Of a stretch of 64,000 nt of DNA, positions 16,149 to 23,741 are shown in pieces. Numbering within the stretch: position 1 is the stretch's first letter; every line of letters starts with the position of its first letter. The translations under genes were made by a program, and so were the position numbers. The notes beneath the pieces were generated by a model that searched no databases, was not told the DNA's origin, and saw only the letters and a list, made by a program, of their open reading frames with translations. Source of the DNA: JBBSNV01 sp964458605 (GTDB lineage Bacteria; Pseudomonadota; Alphaproteobacteria; Reyranellales; JAQSWP01); the NCBI GenBank assembly GCA_964458605.1, contig CAYWLS010000023.1, positions 7,598 to 71,597 of the forward strand. Reading direction: 5' to 3'.

Positions 16149-16565
16149 ATGACACGCCATGCCGAAGATTCCGCGCTGATCGACCAGGTGCTGCAGGCCA
16201 TCAAGTTCAACGACGACGGGCTGGTACCGGCGATCGCCCAGCAGCACGACACCGGCGAGGTGCTGATGCTGGCCTGGATGAACCGCGAGGCGGTGGCCGA
16301 GACCCTGCGCACCCAGCGCGCCTGCTACTGGTCGCGCTCGCGCAAGAAGCTGTGGCGCAAGGGCGAGGAGTCGGGCCACGTGCAGGTGCTGATCGAGATG
16401 CGCCTGGACTGCGACGCCGATGCGGTGCTGCTGGAAGTGGACCAGACCGGCGTGGCTTGCCACACCGGCCGGCACAACTGTTTCTTCACCGCCGTGCGCC
16501 AGGACAGGCTGCAGACCGTCGCCGACGTGCAGATCGACCCCGAGACGGTCTACAACAAGGGGTAA
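16149..16565 (+). CDS. hisI: Phosphoribosyl-AMP cyclohydrolase
   Basis: A 138-residue HisI, which opens the purine ring of phosphoribosyl-AMP in the third step of histidine synthesis. The magnesium and zinc site is intact: DCDADA with Cys88 and Asp87/89/91, then Cys104 in GVACHTGRHNC and Cys111. The WMNREA and YWSRSR segments match the family. It is monofunctional, without the HisE pyrophosphatase domain. The ATG at 16149 follows a clear GGAGGAT site; the longer in-frame reading crosses the Tat-protein gene. No other his gene is close, so it is an orphan. A degenerate copy of the dispersed repeat follows it. Confidence 0.94.
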   Translation: MTRHAEDSALIDQVLQAIKFNDDGLVPAIAQQHDTGEVLMLAWMNREAVAETLRTQRACYWSRSRKKLWRKGEESGHVQVLIEMRLDCDADAVLLEVDQTGVACHTGRHNCFFTAVRQDRLQTVADVQIDPETVYNKG

Positions 16566-16570
16566 CCCTT

Positions 16571-16660
16571 TCGTCGCGCCGAACGCCAGCGAAGCAGCTT
16601 GCTTCGTCCGGGAGATCGGCGTTGCCGAAAGAAGGTCCTTCGTTTCGCCGAGAACGACGA
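16571..16660. repeat. Intergenic dispersed repeat, copy 2
   Basis: About 90 bp bounded by TCGTC and GACGA. It shares with the 15162 copy the blocks CGAACGC(C)AGCGAAGCA, CTTGCTTCG and GGTCCTTCG, but is more diverged. It lies between the convergent hisI and M81 peptidase genes. Confidence 0.6.
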
Positions 16661-16674
16661 ATGCGCTGGACGGA

Positions 16675-18213
16675 TCACCCGTTATACACCGGCCCCTCGG
16701 GCCGCAGGCGGATGCCGCTGCGCAGGTTCTTGTAGTCCAGCCCGGCCGGATCGCTCATATGCGCGCCCGGCGTCTCAACGATCAGGATGGTCTCGGCGAT
16801 CGGCTGGAAATCGGCCCGGAAATGCACGGTCGATTTCAGGCCCAGTATGTTGGTCCGGGTCGGCTCGATGCCGACATGGCGGAACATCTCCTGGTCGGCC
16901 GCCTGCACGCGCCGGCAGGCTAGCACCGCCGCCACGCCGCTGTCGATGTCGCGCACCAGCGCCATCGGGCCGATCTGCATCTTGGCGCCGCCGTAGAACG
17001 GGCCGGTGGCGGTGAAATTGCCGCTGTTGATCTTCTCGACCTTCCAGCGCCCGACTGCCGGGGTCTCGCCGCCGTAACCGACTGCCGCGCCGATGCCGCG
17101 CTCCAGCACCGCGCCCTCGCCCGCTTCGTAGGCTTCCTTGGCAGCCTCGGGATCGACCAGCATGCCGATCACCGCGCCGCTGGCCTTGTGGCGCATCAGC
17201 GCCTTGAGCAGCCCGACCGTGTCGGAGGTGCCGCCGGCGCCGGGATTGTCCTGGACGTCGGCCAGCACGATCGGCTTCGACGCCGCCTGGCTGAGTTCCA
17301 TCGCCTTCAGCACGCCGCCATCGGCATCGTAGGTCTGGCCGTTGAACTGCGGCTCGCGCGCCTTCAGCGCATTGGCCAGCAGGTCGGCCGCGGCATCGGC
17401 GCTGGCCTGGTCGTAGCCATAGGCCACCAGCGCCGGACCGCATTGGGCGATGTCGGCCGGCGGGAAGCCGGGCGTGATGGTGGCGCTGACGATGTTCAGG
17501 TTGTGGCGCGGCGAGACGGTGGCGCCGCCGCTGCGCTCCAGCTCCTCGATCAGGTCGAACAGGCCCTTGGACGGCTCGTTCAGGGTGCACTGCCAGACCA
17601 GCGGGATGAGGAAATCGAACTGGCGATAGGCCTTGTAGAGCGGCCGCTTCTCCTTCAGCAGCTTGTCGAGCAGCCGCGCCGCCTTGGCGCCGGTTGCCGC
17701 CATGTCGATATGCGGATAAGTGCGATAGCCGACCAGCGCGGTGGCGAGCCTGGCCATCTGCGGCGTCAGGTTGGCGTGGTAGTCGAGGCTGGCGACGATC
17801 GGAATAGCGTCGCCCACCACGGCGCGAATCCGCCTGAGCAGCTCGCCCTCGCCGTCCTGGTGATGCTCCGCCACCATGGCGCCGTGCAGGTCGAGATAGA
17901 TGCCGTCGAACGGGCCCAGCTTCTCGATGTCTTCCACGATCATGCCGGCAATGCGCTCATAGGCCTCGCGCTCGACATAGGAGCAGGGCGGCGCCGCGGC
18001 CCAGCTCAGCGGCACGATCTCGTGGCCCAGTTCCTGCAGCGCGGGAATGGCGCCGGCGATCGGGATGTTGAAGCCGGCCACCGTCTCGGCCATGGCCGGC
18101 CCGCGCACCAGCGGCGGCCAGGCATCGGCGCGCACGAAATCGTCCCAGCTGGCCTTTTGCGGCGCGAAGGTGTTGGTCTCGTGCTGGAAGCCGCCGACGG
18201 CGATGCGCGCCAT
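16675..18213 (-). CDS. M81 family metallopeptidase (MlrC-like)
   Basis: A 512-residue protein of the M81/MlrC family, named after microcystinase C. The N-terminal domain (DUF1485) holds the predicted metal ligands in GGFQHETNTF (His11/Glu12), DLHGAM and DYHAN, and the C-terminal MlrC domain has the DNPGAGG and GGETPAVG segments. Family members are probable zinc amidohydrolases or peptidases; most, this one included, have unknown substrates and occur near amino-acid or peptide catabolism genes. The start at 18213 follows GGAGAGGTGG. It is a single gene on the minus strand, divergent from the small lipoprotein gene. Confidence 0.87.
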   Translation of the reverse strand: MARIAVGGFQHETNTFAPQKASWDDFVRADAWPPLVRGPAMAETVAGFNIPIAGAIPALQELGHEIVPLSWAAAPPCSYVEREAYERIAGMIVEDIEKLGPFDGIYLDLHGAMVAEHHQDGEGELLRRIRAVVGDAIPIVASLDYHANLTPQMARLATALVGYRTYPHIDMAATGAKAARLLDKLLKEKRPLYKAYRQFDFLIPLVWQCTLNEPSKGLFDLIEELERSGGATVSPRHNLNIVSATITPGFPPADIAQCGPALVAYGYDQASADAAADLLANALKAREPQFNGQTYDADGGVLKAMELSQAASKPIVLADVQDNPGAGGTSDTVGLLKALMRHKASGAVIGMLVDPEAAKEAYEAGEGAVLERGIGAAVGYGGETPAVGRWKVEKINSGNFTATGPFYGGAKMQIGPMALVRDIDSGVAAVLACRRVQAADQEMFRHVGIEPTRTNILGLKSTVHFRADFQPIAETILIVETPGAHMSDPAGLDYKNLRSGIRLRPEGPVYNG

Positions 18214-18352
18214 GTCCCACCTCTCCTGCTATGCTCGGTTCGGGATCATAGTAGTGCGCGCGGCGCGGCAAGCGATAGGCATTACCGCCACCTTGCGATC
18301 GCGCCGGCGCTGCACACATTCTGGACAGGAACCCCGCTTCGCGGTGATGCGC

Positions 18353-18685
18353 ATGAAATCCTTCCCCCTGGCCCTCGCCACGGCGCTGCTCCTGGCGCTG
18401 GGGGCCTGCACGTCCTCGCGCTGGGACAAGCCCGATGCCGCTCCGGAGGCGGCGCATGCCGATCTCGCCCAGTGCCGGCGCACCGCCCAGCAGGAGACCT
18501 TCCAGCGCACCACGCGCCCGCCGCTGTTCCCGCCCTTCGGCTTCCGCGGGCCCTTCGACGAGTTCGTATGGGGGCCGAGCTATCAGCAATTTGCCGCCGA
18601 CCAGCGCTTCTACCTGCAGAGCCGGCTGACCGACAATTGCATGCGCGCCAAAGGCTACCAGCGTGTCCAGCTCCAGCCGGCTTAG
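18353..18685 (+). CDS. Small lipoprotein with two widely spaced cysteines
   Basis: A 110-residue predicted lipoprotein. The signal peptide ends in a lipobox (LLLALGAC) about residue 19, so Cys becomes lipid-anchored. The mature part is hydrophilic, has a central Pro/Phe-rich stretch (PPLFPPFGFRGPF) and two cysteines at the edges of the domain (AQCRRTAQQ and TDNCMRAKGY) that could form a disulfide. I do not recognise a family. An in-frame ATG two codons upstream (18347) is an alternative start. Its 3' end overlaps the next gene by 23 nt, and that gene has a similar cysteine layout. Confidence 0.65.
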   Translation: MKSFPLALATALLLALGACTSSRWDKPDAAPEAAHADLAQCRRTAQQETFQRTTRPPLFPPFGFRGPFDEFVWGPSYQQFAADQRFYLQSRLTDNCMRAKGYQRVQLQPA

Positions 18686-18974
18686 ATCGGCGATCCTGGC
18701 CGTGTCGCTGGGGGCGACGACGACGGCCTTTGCCCAGACATCCGCCCCCGCGCCGACCACGAAGGAGGAATGCCGCAGCTACGCGGCGCGCCAGGCCAAC
18801 GAAGACTATATGGCCCAGCGCAGCACCAACCGCGAGACCTCGCCCTTCGCGCGCAGCCCGTCGGGCCGGCCCGACCCGCTGCAGCAAAGCGCCGACCAGC
18901 AGGCGGCGATCGATCGCGCCAAGCTCGAGCAACGTCTCTACGACGACTGCGTGGCCAAGTTGCCCAGCCGGTAG
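18663..18974 (+). CDS. Small secreted protein, partner of the upstream lipoprotein
   Basis: A 103-residue predicted periplasmic protein starting with GTG inside the end of the lipoprotein gene (23-nt overlap, hence translational coupling). A Sec signal peptide ends at about TTTAFAQ. The mature part is hydrophilic with cysteines in ECRSYAARQ and YDDCVAKL, mirroring the CRRTAQQ and NCMRAKG of its neighbour, which suggests a duplicated pair. No family is recognised. The real product is supported by the signal peptide, the overlap and the domain-like cysteine pair. Confidence 0.6.
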   Translation: MSSSSRLRSAILAVSLGATTTAFAQTSAPAPTTKEECRSYAARQANEDYMAQRSTNRETSPFARSPSGRPDPLQQSADQQAAIDRAKLEQRLYDDCVAKLPSR

Positions 18975-18987
18975 ACCGACGCCGGGC

Positions 18988-19225
18988 CAGGGCATCGTCG
19001 CCGCGGCGAAGACGGACGCGCTGTCGCGGGCCGCCCGGCAGGTCGGCATGTACGGGCTGATGGCGCTGCTGCAGTTCTGGCTGCTGCCGGCCTGGTTCGG
19101 CAAAGGCCGCGGTCGACACGTCTGAATTCTGGTTCGCCAGGCAGCTCGCCATGATCGCCGGATTCGTCACCGCCTATCCGGTGACCTGGCGGCTTGTAAA
19201 GGCAGGATTGAAAGAGAAGATGTAG
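18988..19225 (+). pseudogene. Remnant of a DUF4396 membrane protein gene
   Basis: Two reading frames together match the C-terminal part of DUF4396 proteins. In one frame the region from 18991 reads GIVAAAKTDALS and QVGMYGLMALLQFWLLP and stops at 19125. In the next frame it continues with SEFWFARQLAMIAGF, AYPVTW and GLKEKM, ending at a TAG at 19223-19225. The order and spacing are those of the intact family, but the 5' part is missing and there is a frameshift near 19095-19110. It is therefore a dead 3' fragment. The family call comes from recognising the FWF, YPV-x-W and GxKExM motifs. Confidence 0.6.
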
Positions 19226-19277
19226 CGTGGCGCGGACAGCGGAACGGGAGCCGATCGAGGACGCGATCGTGGCTGTC

Positions 19278-19802
19278 TCAGGCGGGGCGAGCGGTCGGCC
19301 GGGTGGAAGCGCGCCGCACGATCGCTGCGACGAAGGCGGCTTTTCCTTCGGTGTAGCGAAGCCGGTCGCCCTCCGCCTCCATCGCCAGTCTGCGCTTCAG
19401 TCTTGCATAGGCCGCAGCATCGGCAGGATGGGTCCGCAGCCAATCGCAAAACAGCATGCGCTCGCCATGCGTCACTTGGCCGGGGCCGCAGAGATAGAAC
19501 CGGATGCCGTACGAGGACCGGGTGCGGGTAAAGGTCCACATGCCCGCGCTATAAGGATCGCCGTGAAAGCAGTAGATGCCCGATTGTCTCACGCGGTCGA
19601 CAGCGCGCCCGACGGCGGCGGCGCTTGCGAGTACGGCGTCGATATCGACCTTGGGCTTGGCGGCGAGGCCGACCACCGACCTGCTGCCGACGTGATGGAT
19701 GTCTTCCACAAGATCGCCGATCGCCTGCCAGAGGCGGTGCCTTTCGCGTTCGAAGAGCGCCGGCCATAGCGGGTCGTAGTCGGCAATCTTTATCGCTTTC
19801 AT
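19278..19802 (-). CDS. GrpB family (UPF0157) protein
   Basis: A 174-residue nucleotidyltransferase-fold protein of the GrpB/UPF0157 family. The landmark motif HHVGSRSVVGLAAKPKVDID is present near residue 40, and IADYDPLWPALFERER opens the domain as usual. GrpB proteins resemble minimal nucleotidyltransferases; their biochemical role is not established. Length is normal (about 170). The ATG at 19802 was preferred because the family begins with K-x-I-x-x-Y-D-P-x-W; two in-frame methionines lie just upstream. It stands alone, convergent with the DUF4396 remnant. Confidence 0.85.
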   Translation of the reverse strand: MKAIKIADYDPLWPALFERERHRLWQAIGDLVEDIHHVGSRSVVGLAAKPKVDIDAVLASAAAVGRAVDRVRQSGIYCFHGDPYSAGMWTFTRTRSSYGIRFYLCGPGQVTHGERMLFCDWLRTHPADAAAYARLKRRLAMEAEGDRLRYTEGKAAFVAAIVRRASTRPTARPA

Positions 19803-19938
19803 CCGACAGGACATGCCATGCATCGGTAGGAAATCCTACCGGATCCGCCGGCCGTCGGCCGCTGTAGAACGATGCCGGGCCTTTGGTTTGGCTCGCACGA
19901 ATGCCGTCGCCTTGCGACGGCGGGGCGGCGCCGATCGT

Positions 19939-20016
19939 TGGCGCGCCCGGCTGGATTCGAACCAGCGACCTACCGCTTAGAAGGCGGTTGCTCTAGTCCA
20001 GCTGAGCTACGGGCGC
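19939..20016 (-). tRNA. tRNA-Arg (TCT)
   Basis: Read on the minus strand, acceptor arms GCGCCCG and CGGGCGC pair fully, the D arm is GCTC/GAGC, the anticodon stem ACCGC/GCGGT encloses CTTCTAA with anticodon TCT, and the T arm is GCTGG/CCAGC with TTCGAAT. Discriminator G and CCA (19939-19941) are encoded. Confidence 0.96.
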
Positions 20017-20043
20017 GCTATGGCCGATGCAGAGGGCCGCGGC

Positions 20044-20346
20044 TCAATGCGTCCAGCGGCCGATGCGGTTGTAGGCGAAATTGTCGGCATAGGCCTTGGG
20101 ACGTATCGCTCTGGCCTGCGGCTCCTCGACCGTGAACAGGATGCCTTCCTTCTCGGCGAAGGCGATGGCCTCTTCCTTGGTCTCGAACCACAGGCGCAGC
20201 TGGGTGCGCGTGTCGCGCGAACCGGTCCAGCCCATCAGCGGGTCGGCGATCTTCCTGCTGGGCTCGTACTCCAGCAGCCATTCCTTGGTGTTGGCGGTGC
20301 CCGACTGCATGGCGGTCTTGGCCGGCTTGTAGATGCGTGCCTGCAT
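20044..20346 (-). CDS. NADH dehydrogenase accessory subunit, NDUFS4 homologue (ETC complex I)
   Basis: A 100-residue homologue of the 18-kDa complex I accessory subunit NDUFS4/NUYM (ETC_C1 conserved region), an alphaproteobacterial and mitochondrial signature. Diagnostic segments are ARIYKPAKTAMQSG at the start, WLLEYEP, the DPLMGWTGSRDTRTQLRLWF core and the C-terminal KAYADNFAYNRIGRWTH. In complex I it stabilises the joint between the N- and Q-modules near the NADH-binding arm. The ATG at 20346 gives the canonical MQARIYKP start; the longer frame upstream crosses tRNA-Pro. It lies alone between tRNA-Arg and tRNA-Pro on the same strand, away from a nuo operon, as is common for this gene. Confidence 0.93.
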   Translation of the reverse strand: MQARIYKPAKTAMQSGTANTKEWLLEYEPSRKIADPLMGWTGSRDTRTQLRLWFETKEEAIAFAEKEGILFTVEEPQARAIRPKAYADNFAYNRIGRWTH

Positions 20347-20400
20347 GATCCCGAAAAGCTCCCCAATCTGCACCGGCGCCAGTCCACGCAGGGCGCGCCT

Positions 20401-20477
20401 TGGTCGGGGCGGAGGGATTTGAACCCCCGACATCCTGCTCCCAAAGCAGGCGCGCTACCGGGCTGCGCTACGCCCCG
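20401..20477 (-). tRNA. tRNA-Pro (TGG)
   Basis: On the minus strand, acceptor arms CGGGGCG and CGCCCCG pair fully, the anticodon stem CCTGC/GCAGG encloses TTTGGGA with anticodon TGG, and the T arm is GGGGG-TTCAAAT-CCCTC. Discriminator A and CCA are encoded (20401-20403). Confidence 0.96.
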
Positions 20478-20707
20478 TGCCCCATGGCCCGTACCCACGG
20501 CCCGTACCCAGCGGCAAGCGGCCGACAAAAGGCCCTTTTACCTACAGGAACGTGCCGCGCGCGGCAAGACCGGGCGCTGCGGTCCGAATGCCCGCCACGC
20601 CGCCCCCGCTCGGCCGCCGGACTTCGGCCACCGGACTTGGGAATCGGCTCCGCCTGGGGCAAGATGCCGGCCCGCCCCCGAGCCGATTTCGACCGAGGAA
20701 TACGCCA

Positions 20708-21373
20708 GTGTCAGCACGCGGCCCCATTCGCTTCGACCAACGCCTCTACGACTACAGCCTGACCAACTGGCTGCGCGACAGCGACGTCAAGCGGCGCCTG
20801 CGCCAGCGCACCGCCATGCTGCCCAACGCCGGCATGCAGATCAGCCCCGACCAGGGCCAGCTCATGGCGCTGCTGGCCGCCTCGATCGGTGCGCGCCACG
20901 CCATCGAAGTCGGCACCTTCACCGGCTATTCGGCGCTGTGCGTGGCCGAGGCGCTGCCGGCCGACGGCAGGCTGATCGCCTGCGACATCTCCGACGAATA
21001 CACCGCGATCGGCAAGCCGTTCTGGCGCGAAGCCGGCGTGGCGGAGCGCATCGAGCTGCGCATCGGTCCGGCCATCGACACCCTGCACCAGCTGCTGGGC
21101 GAAGAACGCGCCGGCACCTTCGATTTCGCCTTCATCGACGCCGACAAGAGCCACTACGAGGAATATTACGAGGCCTGCCTGCAGCTGGTGCGCAGCGGCG
21201 GGCTGATCCTGATCGACAACGTGCTGTGGGGCGGCTCGGTGGCCGATCCCGCCAAGTCCGACGCCGATACCGATGCCATCCGGGCGCTGAACGCGGCCCT
21301 CCACCAGGACCGCCGCATCGACCTGTCGCTGATCCCGATCGGCGACGGGCTGACGGTGGCAAGGAAGCGATAG
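20708..21373 (+). CDS. Class I SAM-dependent O-methyltransferase (CCoAOMT-like)
   Basis: A 221-residue methyltransferase of the O-methyltransferase family 3 (catechol/caffeoyl-CoA type). The SAM site IEVGTFTGYSAL is near residue 60, the acidic loop CDISDEY follows, and the metal-binding FAFIDADKSHYEEYYE plus LIDNVLWGG are intact, so it should be a divalent-metal-dependent enzyme. The substrate is unknown. The start is a GTG at 20708, chosen because GAGGAA lies about 9 nt upstream and the family begins there; no ATG fits. The gene stands alone between tRNA-Pro and the convergent DUF192 gene. Confidence 0.88.
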   Translation: MSARGPIRFDQRLYDYSLTNWLRDSDVKRRLRQRTAMLPNAGMQISPDQGQLMALLAASIGARHAIEVGTFTGYSALCVAEALPADGRLIACDISDEYTAIGKPFWREAGVAERIELRIGPAIDTLHQLLGEERAGTFDFAFIDADKSHYEEYYEACLQLVRSGGLILIDNVLWGGSVADPAKSDADTDAIRALNAALHQDRRIDLSLIPIGDGLTVARKR

Positions 21374-21408
21374 CCGGACGCCGGCAACCGGCTCGTCCGC
21401 CCGACCGC

Positions 21409-21936
21409 CTAGAACGCCTTGCGCTGGAACATCGGGTGGATCACCAGGTCGCCCGGCTTGATGCCCAGCAGCAGCGCCGAGCCGCCGGCGATCTCCAGAA
21501 CGCCGGAGACCGGCGCGCCCGAATCGATGGTGTCGGTCGATAGCGGCTTGGCATTGGCGGCGATGCGCACGATGCGGCCGTCGGCGGCGATGAACAGCAT
21601 GTCGAGCGGCACCAGCGTGTTCTTCATCCAGAAGCTGACCGGACGGGGATAGCCGAAATCGAACAGCATGCCTTCGTAAGGCTTCACTTCCTTGCGGAAC
21701 ATCAGCCCGTGCTCCTGCTGTTCGGGCGTCAGCGCCAGCTCGATTTTGAACGCAATGTCGCCGCCGCTGGCGCGGCGGATGGTGAGTTCGCCGGTCGAGT
21801 AGACCGGCTCGGGCCCGGGTGGCTGCTGCGCCGGGGCCAGGCCCGCGCCGACGATCGCCAACGCCATCAGCACCGCCGCCAGTGCCGCCGCCTTGCCCAT
21901 CGCCACCCGAATGCCCGTCCTCGCGCCTGCCCGCAT
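21409..21936 (-). CDS. Exported DUF192 protein
   Basis: A 175-residue protein with an N-terminal signal peptide (hydrophobic stretch AAALAAVLMALAIVGAGLAPA) and one DUF192 domain. Family landmarks are ELALTPEQQEHGLMFR, the GMLFDFGYPRPVSFWMKNTLVPLDMLF core split over two strands, and the C-terminal LGIKPGDLV. DUF192 proteins are periplasmic or secreted beta-barrel proteins with no settled function. I prefer the ATG at 21936 because GAGG precedes it; an ATG at 21900 would give a shorter signal. It is convergent with the O-methyltransferase gene. Confidence 0.82.
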   Translation of the reverse strand: MRAGARTGIRVAMGKAAALAAVLMALAIVGAGLAPAQQPPGPEPVYSTGELTIRRASGGDIAFKIELALTPEQQEHGLMFRKEVKPYEGMLFDFGYPRPVSFWMKNTLVPLDMLFIAADGRIVRIAANAKPLSTDTIDSGAPVSGVLEIAGGSALLLGIKPGDLVIHPMFQRKAF

Positions 21937-22099
21937 TGTCCGCCTCGTTTCGCGCCGCCCCTTGCCGCGGGCGGAATCTGATGGCGCAGACTTGGCCGAA
22001 TTTGCGGCGCCGATCAATCGTCTTGCATGGCGGGCGGCCGGGGCAATCGCTTTTAGCGCCTTGTCAGGCAACCGACGGACCGCCATAGTCGCAGCCATT

Positions 22100-22191
22100 C
22101 ACTGGGGGGAGCCGCCGTTTGCGGCTGAGAGGTCCGGTCAGCGGACGACCCCTAGAACCTGATCCGGTTGATACCGGCGTAGGGACTGGTG
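22100..22191 (+). promoter_or_regulatory. TPP riboswitch (THI element) controlling thiZXY
   Basis: The conserved THI-box elements occur in order: GGGGAGCC, GGCTGAGAGG, a variable P3 arm, GACCCCTAGAACCTGATC, CGGTTGATACCGGC and GTAGGGA. P1 can form between CACT (22100-22103) and GGTG (22188-22191). The AGGGA that would serve as Shine-Dalgarno for the ATG at 22195 is part of the conserved 3' strand, so TPP binding would block ribosome access directly. Confidence 0.96.
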
Positions 22192-22194
22192 AGC

Positions 22195-22971
22195 ATGTCG
22201 TCGCAGCCTTCCTCAGCTTCCATTGCCGTTTCGGTCAGCCAGGCCCGCCTGGTCTATGACGGCGTCACCCTGTTCGACGGGCTCGATCTGGACCTGCCGC
22301 AGGGCCGCACCACCTGCCTGCTGGGGCCGAGCGGCGTGGGCAAGACCACCCTGCTGCGGCTGATCGCCGGCCTGGCCACGCCCGAGCCGCCGACCCGGGT
22401 GAGCGCGCCCCAGGGAGGCATCGATCGCGGCGCGGTGGCCTATATGGCGCAGCAGGATCTGCTGCTGCCCTGGCTCGACGTGCTGGAAAACACCGTGCTG
22501 GGCTATCGCCTCAGGCATGCGGACGATATCGAGGAGATGCGCCACCACGCCGGCACGCTGCTGACCCAGCTCGGCCTGGGCGGCGTGGCCCATCGGCTGC
22601 CGGCCACCCTGTCCGGCGGCATGCGCCAGCGCGTCGCCCTGGCCCGTACCTTGCTGGAGAACCGCAAGCTTATCCTGATGGACGAGCCGTTCTCCCAGCT
22701 CGACGCCATCACGCGGCTGGAGCTGCAGGACCTGGCCGGGCGCTGGCTGAAGGACCGCACGGTGCTGCTGATCACCCACGATCCGCTCGAGGCGCTGCGG
22801 CTGGGCCATCGCGTGCTGGTGATGGCGGGACGACCGGCGACGATCGGCGCGGCGATCGAGCCCGAGGGCGAAGCGCCGCGCGATCCGGCCGATCCCCATC
22901 TGCTGGCATTGCAGGCCGAGCTGATCGCCCGCCTGCGCTCGGCCCACGGCAATGGCGCGGGCCGGCGATGA
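22195..22971 (+). CDS. thiZ: Thiamine-precursor ABC importer, ATP-binding protein
   Basis: A 258-residue ABC ATPase of the nitrate/taurine/HMP importer group. Walker A is GPSGVGKTT, the Q-loop YMAQQDLL, the signature LSGGMRQR, Walker B LILMDEPF and the switch histidine LITHD. It powers uptake of a thiamine pyrimidine precursor together with the permease and binding protein encoded next. The assignment to ThiXYZ rests on the TPP riboswitch immediately upstream and the THI5/NMT1-like binding protein downstream. The ATG at 22195 is preferred over the GTG at 22189, which lies inside riboswitch helix P1. The stop overlaps the thiX start by 4 nt. Confidence 0.9.
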   Translation: MSSQPSSASIAVSVSQARLVYDGVTLFDGLDLDLPQGRTTCLLGPSGVGKTTLLRLIAGLATPEPPTRVSAPQGGIDRGAVAYMAQQDLLLPWLDVLENTVLGYRLRHADDIEEMRHHAGTLLTQLGLGGVAHRLPATLSGGMRQRVALARTLLENRKLILMDEPFSQLDAITRLELQDLAGRWLKDRTVLLITHDPLEALRLGHRVLVMAGRPATIGAAIEPEGEAPRDPADPHLLALQAELIARLRSAHGNGAGRR

Positions 22972-23723
22972 AGGCGCTGCGCCTGCTGGTCACGACCGCT
23001 GGCCTGCTGCTGCTATGGCAGGCGGTGGTGTGGATCGCCCAGCCACCGGCTTTCATCCTGCCCGGCCCGCTGGCCGTCGCCGCCGCCCTCGCTGCGCGCA
23101 TCGACTTGCTGGCGCTGCAGACGCTGGTCACCGCCACCGAGATCGTCGCCGGCATGGCCCTGGGCGTGGCGCTGGGCGTGGCCAGCGGCGCTTTGCTGGT
23201 CCAGTTCGCCCCCGCACGGCGCTGGCTGCTGCCGCTGCTGGTCGCCAGCCAGGCGGTGCCGGTATTCGCCATCGCGCCGCTGCTGGTGTTGTGGCTGGGC
23301 TACGGCATGGCCTCGAAGATCGTCATGGCGGGGCTGGTGATCTTCTTCCCGGTGTCGATCGCCTTCTTCGACGGGCTGCGCCGCGCCGAGCCCGCCTGGC
23401 TCGATCTCGCGCGCACCATGGATGCCTCCGGCGCCGCCATGCTGTGGCAGATCCGCCTGCCCGCAGCGCTGCCCGCGCTCGGCTCGGGCCTGCGCGTGGC
23501 CGCCGCCATCGCCCCGATCGGCGCGGTGATCGGCGAATGGGTCGGCGCCTCGGCCGGGCTGGGCTACCTGATGACGCTGTCGCTGGCGCGCGGCCAGACC
23601 GCCACCGCCTTCGCCGCGCTGGCCATCCTGACGCTGCTCGGCCTGACCCTCTATTTCGCCGTCGACGCGCTGCTGCGACGCCTGATCCCGTGGCAGTCGG
23701 AAAGCGTGATGGGCGATGTCTGA
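22968..23723 (+). CDS. thiX: Thiamine-precursor ABC importer, permease
   Basis: A 251-residue inner-membrane permease with about six hydrophobic segments, starting with a helix at residues 5-25. The EAA-like coupling loop is seen in LARTMDASGAAMLWQIRLPAALP, which docks to the ATPase. It starts in an ATGA overlap with thiZ and precedes the binding-protein gene by 18 nt. Together with riboswitch control, this supports transport of hydroxymethylpyrimidine or a related thiamine precursor. Confidence 0.9.
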   Translation: MKALRLLVTTAGLLLLWQAVVWIAQPPAFILPGPLAVAAALAARIDLLALQTLVTATEIVAGMALGVALGVASGALLVQFAPARRWLLPLLVASQAVPVFAIAPLLVLWLGYGMASKIVMAGLVIFFPVSIAFFDGLRRAEPAWLDLARTMDASGAAMLWQIRLPAALPALGSGLRVAAAIAPIGAVIGEWVGASAGLGYLMTLSLARGQTATAFAALAILTLLGLTLYFAVDALLRRLIPWQSESVMGDV

Positions 23724-23741
23724 CGTTCCATGGAGAATCGC

